From Polyrhizophydium stewartii (lineage: Eukaryota > Chytridiomycota > Chytridiomycetes > Rhizophydiales): a DNA stretch of 10,307 nucleotides. The stretch covers positions 1-10,307 of the forward strand of contig JADGIZ010000668.1 of the NCBI GenBank assembly GCA_027604665.1, read 5' to 3'. The notes below the pieces were generated by a model. It did not search any database, had not been told where the DNA came from, and saw only the letters and a program-made list of their open reading frames with translations. Of the stretch, positions 5,944 to 10,307 are shown one piece after another. A program made the position numbers and the translations under genes. Positions within the stretch are counted from its first letter, which is position 1; every line of letters starts with the position of its first letter.

Positions 5944-8900
5944 CTATGCAAGCTCGGCCACGGCAGCGGCAGCAGGCGCCTCGCCCGGCGGCTGCTCGGG
6001 CCCTGCGGACGCCGGCGCCGGGCCAGACGACCGCTGGCTCGAGCCGCTGCCGCGGCGCGCATGGCTGTCCCTGCTGCCGGCGTCGGCGATGTCGGCATTG
6101 CGGGCCGCATCGTGCGCATCGCGCTCCGGTGACGAAATGTGGGATCTGGGGTGGCCGGGGCGGTGGCTGGCGTGGCCGTAATGGTGGTGCGGCGCGTAAT
6201 AGGCAGGCGGGAGCTGGTGTGAATGCGGAAGCTCATAAGGATGTTGGTGCGGGTGCTGGTGTTGCTGGTGCTGGTGCTGCTGCTGTTTTGCAAGATACGG
6301 CTGCGGCTGCGTTGGCGGCGACGTGTACGGAGCCGGCGTCCACCCGGGCGGCGGCGGCGGCGCATAGTGGTATTGGTAGTGTGGATGAATGTACGCCGGG
6401 TGCAGGTGCGGTGGCAGAGCGGGATGGCCGTATACAGGATGGCCGTGAGGCGCATACGGCGGCGGAACACCGTCGAGAGGTGTGCCATCGGGCGGAACAG
6501 GCGGCGGCGGCATGGACGACGGCGGCGGCATTCCAGACGGCCCCGGTGGGACCTGCGCCGGGTGATACGCGTGCGAGTGCGGCGGGTATGGCGGCGGATA
6601 CATGTACGGATACGGCGGGACCGGTACCGGATAGGCGCCGTGCTGCGGATGGTCGTAGGCAGCATGCACACGCGACGGCGACCCGGGGCGGGCAGGGCTC
6701 GGCTGCAGATGGTGGCGGCGCGCACGCTGGGCTTCGTCGTCCTGCACCTGATCGTCACCGTTCTCTGCATCGCGTCTGTCGCGCTCTGGAGACGGGGCCG
6801 GCGACTTGCGCGACGGGGTGCTGGCACGGTCTTCCTCGGCCATGTCGTGATCTTCGGCCGCGTTCGGGTCCGAGTTGTGACCGCCGCCCGACGGACGTGC
6901 GTCTGTCTTGCTCGGCGACGCCGTGGGGGCCGACGACGGCGCGGACGAGACGGAAACGGCCGAGGTTTTGGATCGGCGGCGGCCAGATGGTCGTGTGGGC
7001 TTGGACGGCAGTGTAATCTGGGGCGGCTGCGAGGGCCGCTGCGGGTGCTGCAGCGACGGCGGCAGGGCGGGGTAACCCGGCATGTAGGGATACGGCGGCG
7101 GGATGGCGCCGCCCGGGGCCACGGGGTGGTGGTAGGCCGGATGGACATGCGGATACTGCTGCGGGCGCTTTGCGTCGTGTACGTAGGCCGGGTAGCCGTG
7201 CTGGTCATAGTGCGGCATGGCAGGCATCGGAGGAGGCGCATACGGTTGCATGTGCGGGTGGTAAGGCGGAGCACCCGGATGCGCATAGTACGGCGCGCCG
7301 ATGGGAACATGGGGCTGCATCGTCGGCGGGTGTGGATACGGCGCATGACGATGGGCCACTGACGCCGGCGGCGGTGGTGGCGGAACGTGCGAGAGCGGCA
7401 GCGCGCCGGCGTAATGGCCAGGCGGCACACCGTGATGCTGCATCTGGTGCGCGTACGCCGCTCCGGTGCCGAGATCCGGTGCCGATCCGCGCGACATGGG
7501 CGGCCGGATCGGAGTCGTTGCGGGAGAGGGATCCGATCCGGGGTGCTCAGAGCCAGGCGAGCCCTGGGACGGCGCTCCCGCGTTGTGCGGCGCCGGAGGG
7601 GGCATGGACAGCGTTGGGCGAGCAGGCGCAGGCGCAATGGGTCTTCGCGCAATCGGGGTGGGCCGCGATGCCGCAGAGGACGATCCCGAGTCCGGTGCCT
7701 GTGTCGAGCTTGCAGCTCGAGGACGCGCAAGAGGACGCGCCGAGGCGTGCGACGATGATGCAGGCATGGGTCCCACGACGACCGGGTAAGTCACGGAGCC
7801 GTGGCCAGAAGGCGCCGAGGCCGCGGCGCTCGAGCCCGACGAAGATCCAGGGATCGACGACAGCGAGTTCTTGAGCATCGTAAAGATCTGCGACGTCATG
7901 GACTGCGGGCGCTCCTCGACCGAGTTGCGGCGTTGCAAGTTGCGCGAGCAAACACGTGTATGGCGGCGCAGGTTGCTGAGGACAGAGAACGAGCGACCGC
8001 ACATTGGGTTCTGGCACTGGAACGGCCGCTCGCCCGTGTGCGTGAAGATGTGGGTCGACAGAGAGCTCGGACGAGTGAACCGCTTGTTACAAAACTGGCA
8101 CTGTTGGGTTGTGCGCAATGTCAGCGCTCGACATTTACCGCATGAGACCAGTACATCTCTCCAGACATGGATGCAGAGCGAGTGCACGCACCTGGTAGCG
8201 CCGGGCGTCCTTTGATTTGCTCTCCTGGTCTGTCTTTGCGCCTGACGAAGGCCCAGACTCGGCGCTGCGCTGATGGCCGCCGCTGGTTGAGGACCCGCCA
8301 GCCGCATCAGGGGCAGGGTCTTCTTCGCCATCCGACTTGACCTGTGCGTCGCCAGCGACCGAGTCGGCGTCGATGTCGTCATCCATCCCCATCGGCTCGA
8401 GGCCGTCCGACTCTGGCTGCATGCCATCATCGGTGAGCATCGCACCGTCGGGGATGGCCTCGGTCATCTCCTGGTCGCCGTCGCTCGCCGTGTCAAGGGC
8501 GAGACCTGCACCGCTGCCGCCAGCAGCAACGGGGAGGGCGAGAGTACGCGTGCCAGACGACGTCGCCGAGGGGGGATCAGCTTCCATCGGCGAGTTAGCA
8601 TCGTGGGCCGATGCGTGTCGCCGCTGATGCCGGCCCTGGATGCCGCTGGCTGGAGCGAACCCAGATGATGACAGCGACAAGGATGCTGGTGGTGGCACAG
8701 CTTCGGAGGAGAAGCCAACCCCAGCTTGGCGTGAACGACGGACCGCGCGAGCGTCATGGGCCTGTGCGGCGGCAGCAGCGCCACGCCTGCTGCGGTTGGT
8801 GTCTGCGGATGGATCTGAAGCGGCTGTCGCCTCGCCGTCGGCCAGTGGGTCCATGAACGCCGATACGCACGCAAGCACCGACAGGCCGTCTTCGAGCTGG

Positions 8901-10307
8901 TCGGAGCCTCGCTGCTGCGCTTTGGCGGCTCTGGTTGCCGCAGATGCGCCAGCGCTCATTGATGGTAGATCGGATCGGGAGTCGGATGCCTTCTGGCGCA
9001 TCGGATCAGCCAGCGAGCCGGCATCGGCAGCGTTGCGAAGTGCGTTGCGTTCTCGGGAGCGCCGAGCCGAGCCGCCCCGCGATGCGGCGCCGAGAGGCAG
9101 CGCATCGGGCAACGACGGCTTGCGGTGCTCGCTCTTGACGCCGGGTACCGGCGAGGCACTGTTGCTGGGGTTGAGCGAGGTCGGCTCCGAGGGCGGGCCT
9201 TGGTCGGCGTCGTCGACGGCATGGTGCGCCTCGGTCGTGCGGCCCAAGCGGATGCCACCAGATCTGCGAGCCCTGCGCATCTCGTCCGAGCTGCCAGCCG
9301 AGCTACTGCTGGTGCTAGCGACGCCTGCACCGCTGGCCGAGTCGGTGGCCGACGTTGACGGCGCGCGGGCCAGCAGCGAGCGCGCAATGGCGTCCGAGGC
9401 TGCCCCAGCGGCCGAGTCGATCTCGATTTGCGAGTTGGAGGACCCGGCGCTCGAGCCCGGCGTCAGCTCTGCGCCGACAGAGGATGACTCTGGGGTGCCG
9501 CCGTGAGGCGCGGCGGTGCTGTCGAGATCGGGCATACGCATGGCGCTGTCGGCAGCAATGCGACGCACGGCACCGTTGCGGCCCGAGTGGCCGGCCGGCG
9601 ACGGCGACGATCTGGTGCGCTTTCGCGACGTGTGGCCGGGGTCGCTGGGGTGCAGGGCGGACCGGTCGAGGAGTATCCGGTCGGCGACGGACGCATCGGG
9701 GGCGAGGCCGCCGCGCCTTGTCGCGTCGTCCTTGTCGCCCGCACCCTGCGCGATACCTGCGCCTGCGTTGGAGGTGAGGGCACGGAAGCATGCGGGGAAA
9801 TCGGTGGATCGGCGCGAGGCGGGCGCGGGCGGGGTTGGATCAGCGGTCCGCCCCAGTAAAGCACAACTGAGCGGGATTGTTTGGGCGGCCTCACCATGAA
9901 GGCGGGCGCGGGCATGACTGAGGGGATGGCTCTGCGAGACGAGAGAATGAACGTCGTCGCCGGGCCGCACTGGGTGAGGCTGTGCGTGCTCGAGCCGCTC
10001 GCCGCGCGGGAGGGCGTGAGCGTGGCCGTGATGATGGCCGTTGCTGTGGTTGTGGTTGTGGTTGTGATGGCGTTGATGCTGATGGTCCTCGCTCAGCGTC
10101 GGGGTGGCTGGCAGGCCCTCGGAGCCGGACTCTGTTGCGTGGGCAGCCAGCGGGCTGTCAACGGGCACGAGGGCGTCCATGCGCCGGAGAGAGGCTCCGA
10201 GCGGCGAGGCGTGGGGCGGGGCCGGCTGCGGGGAAGCGTGCTGGTGAGGCCGGGCCGGCTGTTGGGCGTGGTGGGAGTGGGCGTGGGCGTGGTGATGGGT
10301 GTGGTGG
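5944..10307 (-). CDS. Large two-finger C2H2-type zinc-finger protein, probable transcription factor (5' end may be missing)
   Basis: Two exons, from the window edge (or ATG 10180) to 8192 and 8100 to 5944, encode at least 1381 residues. Counting from ATG 10180, splicing gives RRYQ-CQFCNKRF and two tandem fingers: C664, C667, H680, H684 (Cx2Cx12Hx3H), a TGERPF linker, then C692, C697, H710, C714 (Cx4Cx12Hx3C, last His replaced by Cys). This RPSSL-type pair with SFSVLSNLRRH is common in fungal DNA-binding regulators. The long first part is Ser/Ala/Asp-rich with a His cluster at 33-55; the part after the fingers is Pro/Tyr/His/Gln-rich. RRNS at 720-723 matches a PKA site, and K349 (VKSE) and K615 (VKSD) match SUMO consensus; these are motif matches only. 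The frame has no stop from 10180 to 10307 and the peptide there is His/Pro/Gln-rich, so translation may begin outside. I cannot name the orthologue or its targets. Confidence 0.85.
6130..7450 (-). other. Pro/Tyr/His/Gln-rich low-complexity arm of the zinc-finger protein
   Basis: About 440 residues with recurring YPYM, PPYPP, HPxY and poly-Pro patterns and a Gln/His run (KQQQHQHQQHQH) near the end. A basic patch, GRRRSK, lies within and may act in nuclear import. No folded domain is apparent. This composition is typical of disordered activation or condensate-forming regions. Confidence 0.7.
7948..8100 (-). other. Tandem zinc-finger DNA-binding domain
   Basis: Residues 664-714 of the zinc-finger protein. 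The first finger is canonical; the second is a C2HC form with four residues between its cysteines. The intron falls directly before the first zinc-binding Cys. Confidence 0.9.
8101..8191 (-). other. Zinc-finger gene intron
   Basis: 91 bases, GTGCGT donor, AACCCAACAG acceptor, phase 0 between Gln663 and Cys664. CTGAC branch at 8120-8124, with its A 20 bases from the intron end. Without splicing, translation adds 18 residues and stops at 8137-8135, before any finger. Confidence 0.92.

Noticed and set aside
6223..7362. Arg/Val-rich plus-strand frame opposite the zinc-finger arm
   Set aside because: It is the antisense shadow of His/Tyr/Pro codons (CAC gives GTG, CGx gives xCG) and shows no domain.
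5739..7730. Minus-strand 663-codon frame overlapping the zinc-finger gene
   Set aside because: The peptide is mostly Arg/Thr/Pro and is the shifted-frame reading of the Pro/Tyr/His-rich arm. Only its last 58 codons, starting at ATG 5915, are kept as a possible upstream ORF.
5944..8445. Separate gene starting upstream of the fingers in the exon 2 frame
   Set aside because: The part from 8101 to 8445 is intron plus a shifted reading of exon 1; splicing to RRYQ gives the proper finger start.
1..10307. CRISPR arrays, insertion sequences, tRNA or rRNA genes
   Set aside because: No spaced direct repeats, terminal inverted repeats, transposase-like ORFs or cloverleaf sequences were seen on either strand by eye.

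Overview
The window reads as nuclear DNA from a compact, GC-rich fungal genome. Four protein-coding genes fill almost all of it, the gaps are 35 to 153 bases, introns are short (77 to 155 bases), and several introns carry a CTGAC branch site. The gene set (replication factor C-like start, signal peptidase complex subunit 1, the Rad2/XPG repair nuclease, and a large C2H2 zinc-finger protein) is ordinary eukaryotic. The style fits a basidiomycete, perhaps a Malassezia-like yeast, but that lineage is an inference from compactness and composition, not from a marker gene.

Layout from left to right. Positions 1-149 (minus strand) hold the first exon of a gene leaving the window. It ends in Leu-Pro plus a split Trp codon at a splice donor, which suggests a small replication factor C subunit. 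Only 35 bases separate its ATG from that of SPC1 (185-818, plus strand, four exons), which encodes a small two-span membrane protein of the ER signal peptidase complex; one SPC1 intron appears to use a GC donor. A convergent 152-base gap follows. The Rad2/XPG nucleotide-excision-repair endonuclease occupies 971-5790 (minus strand, three exons, 1518 residues). It has all the recognisable catalytic acids, a C-terminal PCNA-binding box and a very long acidic spacer. Upstream of it is a 153-base gap with an interrupted CAG/CAA repeat, a small dyad and an upstream ATG whose frame overlaps the XPG start. The rest, 5944-10307 (minus strand, two visible exons), is a very large zinc-finger protein with two tandem fingers between long disordered arms rich in Ser/Ala/Asp, His, and Pro/Tyr/His. 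Its frame is still open at the window edge, so its 5' end may be missing.

Three genes serve separate housekeeping roles (DNA replication or repair, and protein secretion) and the fourth is a probable transcription regulator. I see no operon-like logic, mobile element, RNA gene, CRISPR array or clearly new system. The points worth a second look are the GC-AG intron, the minimal divergent promoter, the possible XPG upstream ORF, the repeated acidic-aromatic motifs in the XPG spacer, and the C2HC second finger whose coding sequence is guarded by an intron.
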